A model generated the notes under the pieces. It ran no database searches, was not told the DNA's origin, and saw nothing but the letters and a program-made list of their open reading frames with translations. Of a DNA stretch of 64,000 nucleotides, positions 1 to 8,019 are shown piece after piece. Each line of letters opens with the position of its first letter. The stretch's first letter is position 1. The DNA is from Ideonella sp. A 288 (lineage in GTDB: Bacteria; Pseudomonadota; Gammaproteobacteria; Burkholderiales; Burkholderiaceae_C): NCBI RefSeq assembly GCF_002198735.1, contig NZ_MWLO01000155.1, positions 37,269-101,268 of the forward strand. The letters are read 5' to 3'. The position numbers were made by a program, and so were the translations under genes.

Positions 1-600
1 CTGGCGGTGGTCACCGACATGGACGACACGATCCTGCTGCCGCTGGCCTACTGGGGCCACCTGATCGAGCGCAACAAGGACTTCTTCGACGACGCCGTCT
101 GGGACCAGTGGGTGCCGCGCAACCAGATCGTGCCCTCGCCGGGCTCGCAGGACTTTCTGCGCTTCTGCAAGGACAACGGCGTCGAAGTGTTCTATGTGAC
201 CAGCCGCGACCAGGGCGAGCGCACCTACGAGTACGCGATGGAGCACCTGAAGCTGCTGGGCGCGCCCTATGCCGACACCGCCCACCTGACGGTGCTGCGC
301 GACAGCAGCAACAAGCAGCCGCGGCAGGACGAGATCGCCAAGGCCTTCGAGATCGTGGTGTACCTCGGCGACAACCTCAACGACTTCCGGCGCAAGTACT
401 ACACCAAGAGCGTCGACGATCGCCTGAAGCTGATGGAGGAGGACCGGGCGATGTATGGGCGCAAGTACGTGGTCTTCCCGAACCCCACCGATGGCCACTG
501 GATGCGCGCGATTTTCGGCGATTCCGAGCCGCCGCCGAGCAACGACAACCGTGCCACGTTCAAGCGCGCGGCCACGCGCAACGCCTGGGACGGCAAGTAG
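1..600 (+). CDS. HAD-family class C acid phosphatase, lipoprotein e(P4)-like (5' end missing)
   Basis: The reading frame is open from the first base, so the signal peptide and N-terminus lie outside the window. The visible part starts just before the DMDDT nucleophile motif typical of class C (e(P4)-type) acid phosphatases. It continues with a VTSRDQ motif II-like segment and a late LGDNLNDF acidic motif, which is the canonical motif order. Family members are periplasmic or outer-membrane phosphatases acting on nucleotide monophosphates. The C-terminal 200 residues are intact and end with TAG at 598-600. A convergent gene follows 46 bp downstream. Family assignment is confident; substrate is not. 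Confidence 0.85.
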   Translation: MAVVTDMDDTILLPLAYWGHLIERNKDFFDDAVWDQWVPRNQIVPSPGSQDFLRFCKDNGVEVFYVTSRDQGERTYEYAMEHLKLLGAPYADTAHLTVLRDSSNKQPRQDEIAKAFEIVVYLGDNLNDFRRKYYTKSVDDRLKLMEEDRAMYGRKYVVFPNPTDGHWMRAIFGDSEPPPSNDNRATFKRAATRNAWDGK

Positions 601-646
601 GCTGAGCCGAACGGTCGGCGGCGGCGCGGGGCCGTGTGCGACGGTC

Positions 647-1513
647 TCAGCCGTAGGCCTCGAATCGCAGGTCGCAGGTGAACTGCGTGAGCACGGTGCC
701 CTGCGGGCATTTGTCCCAGGTCAGCTGATAGGCCTCCCGCGGCCAGTTCAGGATGTTGACGATGGCGTTGTCCGGACCGCGGTTCCAGTAGGCCTTGAGC
801 CGCTGCCAGTTCGACAGCGACCTGAATGCGAACGCGGCCGCGTCGTCGTCCAGGTTCAGGGCGCGAGGGGGTGCATAGGCGCCCATCGCGTCGAACCATG
901 GCGTGGCCTCGGTGCCGTCGGCGGGCTGGCTGACAAGGGGCGGCGGCAGCCGATCGATCGGGCGTCCTTCCCTGGGCGGGTGCTGCCGCACCCAGGCCGC
1001 CAGCGTGTCTGCGCTGTCGAACCCGTTCAGTCGCAGGACGTAGTGGATGTCGTGGCGCCAGTAGGCCACCTGGAAATGGTCAGCGAGTTCCCGCAGCTGC
1101 GATGCGTCCAGGCCGTGCAGCGGCCCCGGCTGGTGATACCGCATCGTGCGCCGCGACAGCAGGCGCTGCAGCACCCACGACACCGCGGGTTCGCCGATGC
1201 CCACCAGTTCGATCGTGTAAGCCTTGTGGTGTCGGCCGGCTTGGACGACCTGGGCTTCGACCGCGTCGTGCACCCAGCGCGGCAGGCCGTGGGTGGGCGG
1301 GAAGGCACGGTCGGGACCGGTGTGGACGGGCTCGCTCAGGAAGCGCTCGAGCAGGCGTCCCTCGCCCGTGCGCACGATCTTGCGCTCGGTGCTGAACGCA
1401 TGCGATGGCACGGCCAGCGCAAAGTGGCTCTCGAAGAGGTCGCCTTGAATCTGACCTGTCGACAGCATCACCGCCAGGTCGGCGCGACCGTTGTGCAGGA
1501 TGGGGTGACCCAT
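647..1513 (-). CDS. Hypothetical protein, 288 aa
   Basis: A full-length open frame starting at ATG 1513 with a GGAG ribosome site about seven bases upstream. I do not recognise the family. The protein has no obvious signal peptide or membrane segment, and is rich in Trp, His and Arg in the middle. It ends TCDLRFEAYG. It is convergent with the acid phosphatase and is the last gene before the integrated island. Coding is supported by length, start context and codon bias; function is unknown. Confidence 0.6.
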   Translation of the reverse strand: MGHPILHNGRADLAVMLSTGQIQGDLFESHFALAVPSHAFSTERKIVRTGEGRLLERFLSEPVHTGPDRAFPPTHGLPRWVHDAVEAQVVQAGRHHKAYTIELVGIGEPAVSWVLQRLLSRRTMRYHQPGPLHGLDASQLRELADHFQVAYWRHDIHYVLRLNGFDSADTLAAWVRQHPPREGRPIDRLPPPLVSQPADGTEATPWFDAMGAYAPPRALNLDDDAAAFAFRSLSNWQRLKAYWNRGPDNAIVNILNWPREAYQLTWDKCPQGTVLTQFTCDLRFEAYG

Positions 1514-1942
1514 GGTGGGCTCCAGTCGGATCGATCGCCCCGCCCGTCCCGGACATCGACGATGGCAGGGGCCATGTCAGGCGATTCGAACCGTGCACTC
1601 CAGGCGCACCGGCGTCACTCACTGCGGGCGGCATCCCTTGCGGCACTGTCCGCAGCCCCGACCCGGGCCACCTCACCATGCGTGCGCGACCTCGGATCAC
1701 CTCTGCGGAGGAGCTTCGCCGATCACGGCCGGTCGGGAATTGAGTTGACCCAATGATTCGCGCCGGTCGGGTGGCGGAAGCGGTGTCCGCATCCGCCATA
1801 TCCGATGGCGTCTCAGCGCACCGCAAGACTGCATGAAATCGCGGCAATCTTGCTGCTAAGAAGTCCCAGCGCTTGATTTAACCCGTCGCAGGCCATAGCA
1901 TCCTGTCACAACCTCTATGTGGGGTTGTTTGGGGGGATGGAT
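1514..1942. other. Intergenic region with left island junction
   Basis: No convincing gene. It lies between the divergent hypothetical gene and the integrase and contains the 14-bp candidate attL at 1772-1785. The stretch after 1786 is less GC-rich than the flanking chromosome and probably holds the integrase promoter, which I could not place. Confidence 0.5.
1772..1785. repeat. Candidate attL (14-bp direct repeat)
   Basis: TGGCGGAAGCGGTG, identical to 7573-7586, the 3' terminal bases (acceptor strand plus CCA complement) of the tRNA-Ser gene. Flanking bases differ on both sides, so identity stops at the repeat edges. Confidence 0.65.
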
Positions 1943-3193
1943 ATGCCGCGAATCGCCAAGGAACTCGGGCCGCTTGCCGTCAAGGCGCTCACCACTGCCG
2001 GACTGCATCCCGTCGGCGGCGTGGCGGGCCTGATGTTGCAGGTTTCGCCTACCGGTAGCCGCTCCTGGCTGCTGCGCGTGAAGGTAGGCCACAAGCGGCG
2101 CGAGATTGGCCTGGGAGCGTTCCCTGGCGTCACGCTTGCGATGGCCCGCGCGAAGGCGCAGGAAAAGCGCGACGACATAGCCAACGGCATCGACCCGGTG
2201 GCGCAACGGGCAGCGGCGCGGCAGAGCATCGTTGAGCAACAGCAGGAAGCGAAGGCGCTGGCCTGGACGTTCAAGCGCTGCGCCGAGGCGTACATCAAGG
2301 CCAAGAAGCCCGGTTGGCGCAACGCCAAGCACGGCACCCAGTGGGAGAACACGCTGGCCACCTATGCCTATCCCGTCATCGGCGACGTGCTGGTGCGCAA
2401 CGTCAACATCACGCACATCACGAACATCGTCGAGCCGCACTGGGCGACGAAGAACGAGACCATCAACCGCGTGCGCAATCGCATCGAGTTGGTGCTGGAC
2501 TGGGCCACGGTGCGCAAGCTGCGCAGCGGCGACAACCCGGCACGCTGGAAGGGCAATCTCGACAAGTTGCTGGCCGACCGGAAGACCGTGGGCGCTGTCA
2601 CCGGGCACAAGGCAATCGCATCATGCGACCTGTACGGGTTCATGCAGGCACTGAAGGCCGTATCAGGTACGTCTGCACGTTGCCTGGAATTCGTCGTGCT
2701 GACCGCCTGCAGATCTGGCGAGGCACGACTGGCCACCTGGGCCGAGATCGACATCAAGACCAAGACATGGTCGATACCGGGCTCGCGCATGAAGTCAGGC
2801 CGGCCACACAGCGTGCCGCTGTCTGACGACGTTGTGGCGCTGCTGAAAGTGCTGCCGAGGCTTGAGGGTTCCGATCTTGTTTTTCCCGGCGCCAAGGAGG
2901 GCAAGCCGCTGTCCGACATGAGCTTGACCGCTGTCATGCGCCGGATGGGCGTCGATGCCGTTCCGCATGGGTTCCGTGCCAGTTTCTCAAGCTGGTGCGC
3001 GTCATCGACTGCCTACCCCTCAGAGGTGCGGGAGATGGCTCTGGCGCACGCCATTGGAGACGGCACTGTGGCGGCATATCAGAGAAGTGACCTGTTCGAG
3101 AAGCGGCGCAACCTGATGGCCGATTGGGCCAAGTTCCTCTACACCGCGCCTGCCGTCGGCGACAACGTCGTGTCGATGCATAAGGCGGCGTGA
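1943..3193 (+). CDS. Tyrosine-type site-specific integrase (DUF4102/P4-like)
   Basis: Catalyses integration and excision of the island. The N-terminus (MPRIAKELGPLAVKAL) and the following GRSWLLRVKVG-like region fit the Arm-DNA-binding domain of P4-type integrases. The catalytic domain shows Arg257 (ACRSGEAR), His342 and Arg345 (HGFRASF), His369 (ALAH) and nucleophile Tyr379 (AAYQRSD), followed by the usual EKRR...LMxxWAxFL tail. The start at 1943 is chosen because this is where the family begins and a GGGGGG tract sits at 1931; GTG 1919 and ATG 1937 are alternatives. About 416 aa, the normal family length, with all catalytic residues present. Confidence 0.93.
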   Translation: MPRIAKELGPLAVKALTTAGLHPVGGVAGLMLQVSPTGSRSWLLRVKVGHKRREIGLGAFPGVTLAMARAKAQEKRDDIANGIDPVAQRAAARQSIVEQQQEAKALAWTFKRCAEAYIKAKKPGWRNAKHGTQWENTLATYAYPVIGDVLVRNVNITHITNIVEPHWATKNETINRVRNRIELVLDWATVRKLRSGDNPARWKGNLDKLLADRKTVGAVTGHKAIASCDLYGFMQALKAVSGTSARCLEFVVLTACRSGEARLATWAEIDIKTKTWSIPGSRMKSGRPHSVPLSDDVVALLKVLPRLEGSDLVFPGAKEGKPLSDMSLTAVMRRMGVDAVPHGFRASFSSWCASSTAYPSEVREMALAHAIGDGTVAAYQRSDLFEKRRNLMADWAKFLYTAPAVGDNVVSMHKAA

Positions 3194-3756
3194 TGGCCAC
3201 CAGACCCCCCCAAGCAAAGTCGCATCGCAAACCGCGCCGAATACCGCTTTTGGCCAGCGAGGCAGAGCGATCGGCCATCATGATGCGATGGGTTCAGGAG
3301 GACGACGACCAATTGGTCCTGCTGGCCGAAGAACTTGGCATCGCCGATAACCCGAGCCGCTGGTATCTCCTTGCGCTGGCTCTGGCGCGCAAATACGAGC
3401 CGGCATTCAGGGAGCAGCGCATTCCGCAAACTAAGTGGACTTGGCTGACACGTGGGCTGCTAGTCGTTGAAGTTGAGCGCCTGATTGCCGACAAGCGCCT
3501 GGCTGGGAATGAGAAGTGCCCTGCGAATCCGGGCCACACGGCAACATGGGCAGCGGGAATCCTAGCGAAGCGCCCAGAGTGGAAGAACTACCTGCATGGT
3601 GGAAAGGACCCTGCCGAAGCGCTGCGGATCCAGTACAGCAGGTTTCACAAGGACCCGAGGGCACAGGCAGGGCGCGATTGGTTCAGGTATCACTTGCTCT
3701 TGAAGACCGTCGCTGAGTGGGACGAGCTTCTGCACGACGCACTAGCACGCGATTAG
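3193..3756 (+). CDS. Hypothetical island protein, 187 aa
   Basis: Starts with ATG overlapping the integrase stop (TGATG), so it is probably translationally coupled to it. The protein is hydrophilic and Trp-rich (for example KWTWLTRGLL and AEWDELLHDAL), with no signal peptide, membrane segment or motif that I recognise. Base composition is less GC-rich than flanking chromosome, in keeping with mobile cargo. Confidence 0.65.
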   Translation: MATRPPQAKSHRKPRRIPLLASEAERSAIMMRWVQEDDDQLVLLAEELGIADNPSRWYLLALALARKYEPAFREQRIPQTKWTWLTRGLLVVEVERLIADKRLAGNEKCPANPGHTATWAAGILAKRPEWKNYLHGGKDPAEALRIQYSRFHKDPRAQAGRDWFRYHLLLKTVAEWDELLHDALARD

Positions 3757-3892
3757 ACAAAGGCGTGAAATCGCCTCCCATTGCCGTTTTCATGCTCAGA
3801 ATTAGAAACCTCAATTGCAGTCGGATCGGCGCGCAATTAGGGGTCGCATACCGCAACCCCGGCGCGTCGAAAGGACTGCGGAAGGGGTTTCG

Positions 3893-4096
3893 ATGGCACA
3901 GCGAGTTATCCGTATCGCCGACCTGGCGACCACGAAGGGCAGAAGGGGGCGCCTACCGATAAGCCCGGCCACGGTCTGGCGCTGGGTGAAGGAAGGCAAG
4001 TTCCCGGCACCGTTCAAGCTGGGGCCAAACACCACCGTGTTCGATCTCGACCAAGTCGAGGCATTCCTGGCGCAGCAGGCCGAGGTGCAATCTTGA
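3893..4096 (+). CDS. AlpA-family helix-turn-helix regulator / excisionase-like
   Basis: A 67-aa protein starting at ATG 3893 (GAAGGGG ribosome site at 3881). The segment RIADLATTKG...SPATVWRWVKEGKFPAPFKLG is the classic AlpA/MerR-like winged-helix pattern: recognition helix around TVWRWVKEG followed by FPxPxKLG and a WxxDxVxxFL-like end (FDLDQVEAFLAQ). Such proteins regulate integrase or act as directionality factors in P4-type elements. A longer in-frame extension upstream lacks a ribosome site. Confidence 0.85.
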   Translation: MAQRVIRIADLATTKGRRGRLPISPATVWRWVKEGKFPAPFKLGPNTTVFDLDQVEAFLAQQAEVQS

Positions 4097-4169
4097 GGGC
4101 CGCCGTCATGGCGCTGGCGCTGCGCATCTGGTGCGCCACCCCGAGCACTTGGTTTCGGAGGGCCGCAAG

Positions 4170-4430
4170 ATGAACGTACCCAAAGAAGTGGGGGGCGGCG
4201 ATTGCGGCGCCAACCCCCCGAAGACATACCAAGAATCACAGCCGAATTTTGCCAACGACGGCGACTCCGGTAAAGCGCTGGCCACGATGAAGGCGCGTGC
4301 CGCACTCTGCGGCTGCACGCTGCACGAACTGTCCGATGGCGCGTTCCTGGTTTGCCGCTGGAACTACAGCAAGGCCGTGCCGTGTCTTCGGGCCGTGGGC
4401 GACCTGCTGCGCCAGATTGGAGGCCGCTGA
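4170..4430 (+). CDS. Small hypothetical island protein, 86 aa
   Basis: ATG 4170 is preceded by GGAGGG at about 4157. The end of the protein (CTLHELSDGAFLVCRWNYSK, then a Leu-rich tail) is typical of short uncharacterised proteins encoded beside primase/helicase genes in proteobacterial islands. Its stop overlaps the next start (TGATG at 4428-4432). Function unknown. Confidence 0.6.
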   Translation: MNVPKEVGGGDCGANPPKTYQESQPNFANDGDSGKALATMKARAALCGCTLHELSDGAFLVCRWNYSKAVPCLRAVGDLLRQIGGR

Positions 4431-4852
4431 TGGTGGCCGACACATTGTTGTCTCGCTTGCAGCGCGTGAGGCGCACCGGCCCCGGAAAGTGGATCGCCAG
4501 TTGCCCGACCCGTGAGGACAAGTGCCCGTCTCTGGCCATCCGCGAGATGGACGACGGCAGGGTGCTGCTCCACGACTTCGGCGGCGATAGCGTCGAGGCC
4601 ATCCTGGCCGCTGTGGGCCTGTCGTTCACTGACCTGTACCCTACCCAGCCCGGCGCCGCCACGAAGCCCGCCAGGAGGCCGTTTAGCGCGTCCGACGTGC
4701 TGTCGCTGGTGGCGTTCGAGTCCACGGTGGCCGTCGTCGTCATCTCGGACGTTGTGAACGGCAAGGGCGTGACCGAGCAGGACTTCAATCGCCTGCTGGT
4801 GGCCGCGAGGCGCCTGGGCAACGCTGCGGAGGTCTGCAATGGACCGCGTTGA
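4430..4852 (+). CDS. Primase-like (CHC2/zinc-binding type) N-terminal domain protein
   Basis: 140 aa. The segment GPGKWIASCPTREDKCPSL followed by DDGRVLLHDFGGDSVEAIL resembles the start of phage and island primases, in which W.A.CP.HDD..PSL and ...LLHCFAGC... carry a zinc-binding CHC2 element. Here the usual His and second Cys positions are replaced (CPTREDKCPSL; HDFGGD), so zinc binding is uncertain. There is no TOPRIM or polymerase domain: the protein stops soon after and overlaps by 14 bases with the ATPase gene, suggesting that the two act together in island replication. Confidence 0.6.
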   Translation: MVADTLLSRLQRVRRTGPGKWIASCPTREDKCPSLAIREMDDGRVLLHDFGGDSVEAILAAVGLSFTDLYPTQPGAATKPARRPFSASDVLSLVAFESTVAVVVISDVVNGKGVTEQDFNRLLVAARRLGNAAEVCNGPR

Positions 4853-5867
4853 TCCCGTCGCGCTGGCTGCCACCGCCGACAAGTTGGAATCGATCATCCG
4901 CACTGACGTTCGCCAGCAGTTGCCGATGACGCAGCCGCTTCGCGCGTTGAACGTCATGCAGTTGGGCGCGCATCAGTTCCCAGAGCGCGTGCAATTGCTG
5001 GGGCCGTTGATCCATGCCGGTGATCTGGCAATGGTGTTTGCCGGGCGCGGGGTGGGAAAGACTCAAGTGTGTCTTTCCATCGGCGCGGCGCTGGCCTTCG
5101 GTGCCGTGTTCCTGCGCTGGAAGGCGGCGCAACCGGTCGGCGTGCTGTATCTCGACGCCGAGATGGCCGGCGCCGTCATGCAGCAGCGCGTGGCGTCGTT
5201 CATCCCGGCTGACGCGGGCGACGACCTGGCCGAAAACTTCCGTCTGTTCACACCGGACCTGCTGCCCGAAGGGCAGGCGCTGCCGGACCTGTCCACCGTA
5301 GCAGGCCAGCAGATGGTCGAGCCGCTTATCGACGACAAGACCCGCGTCATCGTGATCGACAACCTGTCGGCGTGGTGCCGCACTGGCAAAGAGAACGAGT
5401 CCGAAAGCTGGACCCCGGTCAGCAATTGGCTGCTAACTTTGAGAAGGCGAGGCATTGCAGTGGTGCTGGTGCATCACGCTGGCAAGAACGGCGAGCAGCG
5501 CGGCAACAGCAAGAAGGAAGACCTGCTCGATATCGTCATCCAGTTGAAGCGCGCGGGCGACTATGACCCACGCACGGGAGCGGCGTTCACCTGGGCCGTG
5601 ACCAAGGGCCGGCACCTGCACGGCGACGATGCCGCCGAACTAGACCTTGTGCTGACCATCGACGACGGCGTGGCGCGCTGGACGTTCAAGGAGGCAGAGG
5701 CGTCGAGCGCCGAACGCATCATCGCGCTGGCCGACGAAGGCTTGACGGGGCCGCTGATTGCCGAGGAACTGGGCATCAACCGCAGCACCGTGTGGCGGGC
5801 TTTGAAGAAGGCAGGGAGGTTGCCGGCCAAGACCAGCAGCGTGCGCAAGACCCCGGAGGCGCACTGA
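4839..5867 (+). CDS. RecA/RepA-like AAA ATPase with C-terminal HTH
   Basis: 342 aa. Walker A is FAGRGVGKTQV (residues about 67-77), followed by LYLDAEM, and Walker B is VIVIDNLSAW around residue 170; LVHHAGKNGEQRGNS follows as in RepA/DnaB-like hexameric helicases of plasmids and islands. The end (LIAEELGINRSTVWRALKKAG) is a helix-turn-helix. With the overlapping primase-like gene this makes a plausible replication pair for the excised island. It overlaps the preceding gene by 14 bases and the next by one (TGATG). Confidence 0.8.
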   Translation: MDRVDPVALAATADKLESIIRTDVRQQLPMTQPLRALNVMQLGAHQFPERVQLLGPLIHAGDLAMVFAGRGVGKTQVCLSIGAALAFGAVFLRWKAAQPVGVLYLDAEMAGAVMQQRVASFIPADAGDDLAENFRLFTPDLLPEGQALPDLSTVAGQQMVEPLIDDKTRVIVIDNLSAWCRTGKENESESWTPVSNWLLTLRRRGIAVVLVHHAGKNGEQRGNSKKEDLLDIVIQLKRAGDYDPRTGAAFTWAVTKGRHLHGDDAAELDLVLTIDDGVARWTFKEAEASSAERIIALADEGLTGPLIAEELGINRSTVWRALKKAGRLPAKTSSVRKTPEAH

Positions 5868-6412
5868 TGGGCCTGCGTGATCGCTACCTATCGGCGCTCG
5901 CTTCGCGTTGCGTCGTTGCAGTACCTAGGCCATGCAACACGCAACAGCCCGCCAAGTTGTTGCGCGTTGCAGCACCTAAGGAAGTGCAACACGCCACGAA
6001 CGACTACGGGCCGGCAATGCCCGCGACCGTCACCCGGTTGCACGCAACAAACCACGCAACGGCCACGCAACACGCGCAACACGCTGACCACGAAGCCAAG
6101 GTCGAGCGCAGTGCCATCGTCAGCGCCGACGGCGCGCCCTACTGGGTGGCCGACGACCTAGCGGGCCTGCCGGCCTGGACTGATGCCGAGATTGTTTCGT
6201 TCGAGAAGCGCGTGGCGCGCAGCACTTGGCTGGGCTACCCCGAGGCCAAGGGGCGCGCTGAGAGGCTGCTGCACCGTGACCGTGGCGCAGACGACCGCCG
6301 TCTCTGCGTTGAGTGCCAGCACGCCGGGCCTGGGTGGCGTTGCGCGCAGCGCGGGGCGTTCCTGCTCGACCAATTGCAGCGCTGCCCGATGTTCAAGGAG
6401 AATCCTCTATGA
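5867..6412 (+). CDS. Hypothetical protein with C-terminal Cys-rich motif, 181 aa
   Basis: ATG 5867 overlaps the ATPase stop and has CGGAGG about eight bases upstream. The C-terminal half (from APYWVADDLAGLPAW) is well formed and ends in a four-Cys arrangement, CVECQHAGPGWRC...C, likely metal binding. The N-terminal 70 residues are low-complexity (N, H, A, T-rich) because the DNA there is packed with GTTGC/GCAAC repeats; that part may be translated only incidentally, with real initiation further in. Function unknown. Confidence 0.55.
   Translation: MGLRDRYLSALASRCVVAVPRPCNTQQPAKLLRVAAPKEVQHATNDYGPAMPATVTRLHATNHATATQHAQHADHEAKVERSAIVSADGAPYWVADDLAGLPAWTDAEIVSFEKRVARSTWLGYPEAKGRAERLLHRDRGADDRRLCVECQHAGPGWRCAQRGAFLLDQLQRCPMFKENPL
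5907..6080. repeat. Cluster of GTTGC/GCAAC pentamers, possible iteron-like origin
   Basis: In about 174 bp there are seven GCAAC and five GTTGC copies, several as inverted pairs around a 12-13-base spacer (GTTGCA...TGCAAC around GTACCTAGGCCA and GCACCTAAGGAAG). They sit directly downstream of the primase/helicase genes, where a satellite-type origin would be expected. No experimental basis; the repeats also fall in an open frame. Confidence 0.4.
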
Positions 6413-6870
6413 CCAAGCCGATAGACGACCGTCAGAAATCCGGCGACCGTGGCCCCGGTGGTCGCTTTGCGCCGGGCAACAAGGCATCCCCTGGCCGACC
6501 GCCTGGACGTGGGCCGGTGGCAGAGATGCGCGCCACGCTGGCGACGGATCTGGACAAGATCATCGACACGCTGAGGTCGCAGGCACTGGCCGGCGACGCA
6601 CAGGCCATCCGCATCATTCTCGACCGCGTGTTGCCAGCGCTGCGTCCGGTGGACATGCCGGCGACGCTCGCGCTGCCGACGGACGGCACGCTGGCCGAGC
6701 AAGCCCGCGCTGTCGTGCAAGCCGCAGCAGACGGCGAACTGGCACCGGCGCAGGCTGCACAGATCATCACCGCGCTGGGCGGCGTGGCGAAGATCATCGA
6801 GGCAACGGAGCTTGTGGCCCGTATCGAGGCATTGGAGGCGCGCAGCGCCGTGGCAAGGGGGAGACCATGA
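6409..6870 (+). CDS. Hypothetical island protein with basic RPPGR N-terminus, 153 aa
   Basis: ATG 6409 with AAGGAG at 6396. The N-terminal segment GGRFAPGNKASPGRPPGRG is the Gly/Arg/Pro-rich start seen in DUF5681-like phage and island proteins that often accompany packaging or replication genes; the rest is alpha-helical and Ala-rich. It overlaps both neighbours by four bases. No enzymatic motif is visible. Confidence 0.6.
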   Translation: MTKPIDDRQKSGDRGPGGRFAPGNKASPGRPPGRGPVAEMRATLATDLDKIIDTLRSQALAGDAQAIRIILDRVLPALRPVDMPATLALPTDGTLAEQARAVVQAAADGELAPAQAAQIITALGGVAKIIEATELVARIEALEARSAVARGRP

Positions 6871-7064
6871 CTGCGTCGATCAATTTGCGCCTGCGTGCGC
6901 TGGAGCGGCCATACAGCGGGCCGTGCGCGTCGTGCGAGCTTGAACGCCTGAACCGAGCGGCTGCAAAGCAAACGGAGCGGCCGGTGATCTGCACACATTG
7001 GCCGCGCAGAGATGCCGCCGAAGAACTGAGGGAACTCAACAGCATTGGAAGGGTGAAACCATGA
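6867..7064 (+). CDS. Small hypothetical island protein, 65 aa
   Basis: Starts in an ATGA overlap with the preceding gene after GGGGGAGA. Contains a CxxC pair (CASCELERLNR) and a later Cys-His (CTHWPRR), so a small metal-binding domain is possible. Unrecognised family. Confidence 0.55.
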   Translation: MTASINLRLRALERPYSGPCASCELERLNRAAAKQTERPVICTHWPRRDAAEELRELNSIGRVKP

Positions 7065-7336
7065 CCAACACCGTCGAGAAGCGCATCGAGGCGCTAGAGG
7101 CCCACCTTTGCGGAAAGGAGCCCATCACCATCATCCGCATCATCACGCTGGCGGAGGACAAGAACGCCGAGCCCGCCAGAGCCGATGTGCGCGGCGAATC
7201 GTTGGAGCGCGAAGACCACGAAACCGTCGAGGCGTTCCTGGCGCGAGTGGAAGCTGTGGCGAGGCTTGCGGCACTCCCCGGCCGCATCGGCACTGCGCTG
7301 GTTTGGCCCGAGATGGAAAGCGGAGATGGTGACTAG
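7061..7336 (+). CDS. Small hypothetical island protein, 91 aa
   Basis: Last gene of the island operon, coupled by an ATGA overlap to the preceding gene. The start TVEKRIEALEAHL is predicted to be coiled coil; the remainder is hydrophilic. No homology is recognised. It ends 237 bp before the right att site. Confidence 0.55.
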   Translation: MTNTVEKRIEALEAHLCGKEPITIIRIITLAEDKNAEPARADVRGESLEREDHETVEAFLARVEAVARLAALPGRIGTALVWPEMESGDGD

Positions 7337-7572
7337 CGGCGGAGCGATCCTCCGCCATGTTTACCTATGGGAACAGCGATCGGAAACGGTCCAACCCATC
7401 AACCAACCCACCATCCCGAAACCGGACCAAGTCCGTCGCGGCCGCCATCGCCAACGTTGAAGGGTTGGCGGAAATGGTGATGTTCGAACCCTGGCGTCTC
7501 ATCCAAGCGCAGATTTTTTGGCGGGTTCTATGTGGGGTAGAGCCAAATTGCGCGCCATCTTCATAGGTGAAA
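7337..7572. other. Non-coding right end of island with degenerate tRNA 3' end
   Basis: No gene seen. Positions 7466-7490 resemble the 3' end of the neighbouring tRNA-Ser (TGGCGGAA, GGTGA and TTCGAAC are all kept, in order and spacing), as if left from an earlier integration or a tandem att site. Confidence 0.45.
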
Positions 7573-7586
7573 TGGCGGAAGCGGTG
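7573..7586. repeat. Candidate attR (14-bp direct repeat) inside tRNA-Ser 3' end
   Basis: Exact copy of 1772-1785. It lies at the 3' end of the tRNA gene so that the gene stays intact after integration, which is usual for tyrosine integrase islands. Confidence 0.65.
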
Positions 7587-7662
7587 AGATTCGAACTCAC
7601 GGACGGGATGAACCGTCGCCGGTTTTCAAGACCGGTGCCTTAAACCGCTCGGCCACGCTTCC
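7573..7662 (-). tRNA. tRNA-Ser (anticodon UGA)
   Basis: On the minus strand the 90-nt gene begins GGAAGCGTGGCCGAGCGG. It has an anticodon stem CCGGT/ACCGG around loop CTTGAAA (anticodon TGA), a long variable arm as expected for class II tRNA-Ser, a T arm GTGAGTTCGAATCTCAC, and acceptor end CGCTTCC-G-CCA with encoded CCA. Its 3' end is the integration site of the island. Confidence 0.95.
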
Positions 7663-8019
7663 ACTGTTGACGGCCTGATCGTAGCGCCGGTTTTGCCTGC
7701 ACTCACATCGCAATGCGATATGAGTTCCGGCGCAGCGCCGGTGGCGCTGAGCAAGACCGGTGCCTTAAACCGCTCGGCCACGCTTCCAACGGGAGAAGCG
7801 GATTGTGGCCCAAGCCGGCGGCGCCGTCGCCGCTGGCTCGCACTCGCCGGATTTGCCGACGGCCGGTTGGCTGCGGCCCCTCGAATGAGGGGTGGGTTGA
7901 CCCGCAATGTTGACATCCGTCAAGTTGGAGTGCGACTTCTGCACGGATGGCCCGCGGCTTTGGGGTTCAGTCTCCATTCAGAATCGGCCGCGTCGAATGG
8001 CTGTCTCTGGAGTTGTCGC
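7663..8019. other. Intergenic region downstream of tRNA locus
   Basis: No convincing gene in this 357-bp stretch apart from the partial tRNA copy at 7752-7788. It should also hold the promoter of the plus-strand gene at 8020, which I could not place. Confidence 0.4.
7752..7788 (-). pseudogene. Partial duplicate of tRNA-Ser 5' half
   Basis: 37 bp identical to 7627-7663, covering the 5' acceptor strand, D arm and first part of the anticodon arm of the intact tRNA, 125 bp away. The rest of the tRNA is missing, so it cannot be functional. It probably arose from unequal recombination or an old integration event. Confidence 0.75.

Larger units (their letters stand above)
1772..7586. mobile_element. 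Small integrative genomic island in a tRNA-Ser gene
   Basis: About 5.8 kb bounded by an exact 14-bp direct repeat (TGGCGGAAGCGGTG at 1772 and 7573). The right copy is the 3' end of the tRNA-Ser gene. A tyrosine integrase begins 157 bp inside the left end. All cargo genes run on the plus strand with overlapping start and stop codons: integrase, unknown, AlpA-like, small unknown, primase-like, RecA-like ATPase, Cys-rich unknown and three small genes. The gene content resembles P4-like satellites or integrative elements with their own replication genes, but no structural phage genes or packaging functions are present. No defence or toxin genes are recognised. Confidence 0.75.
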
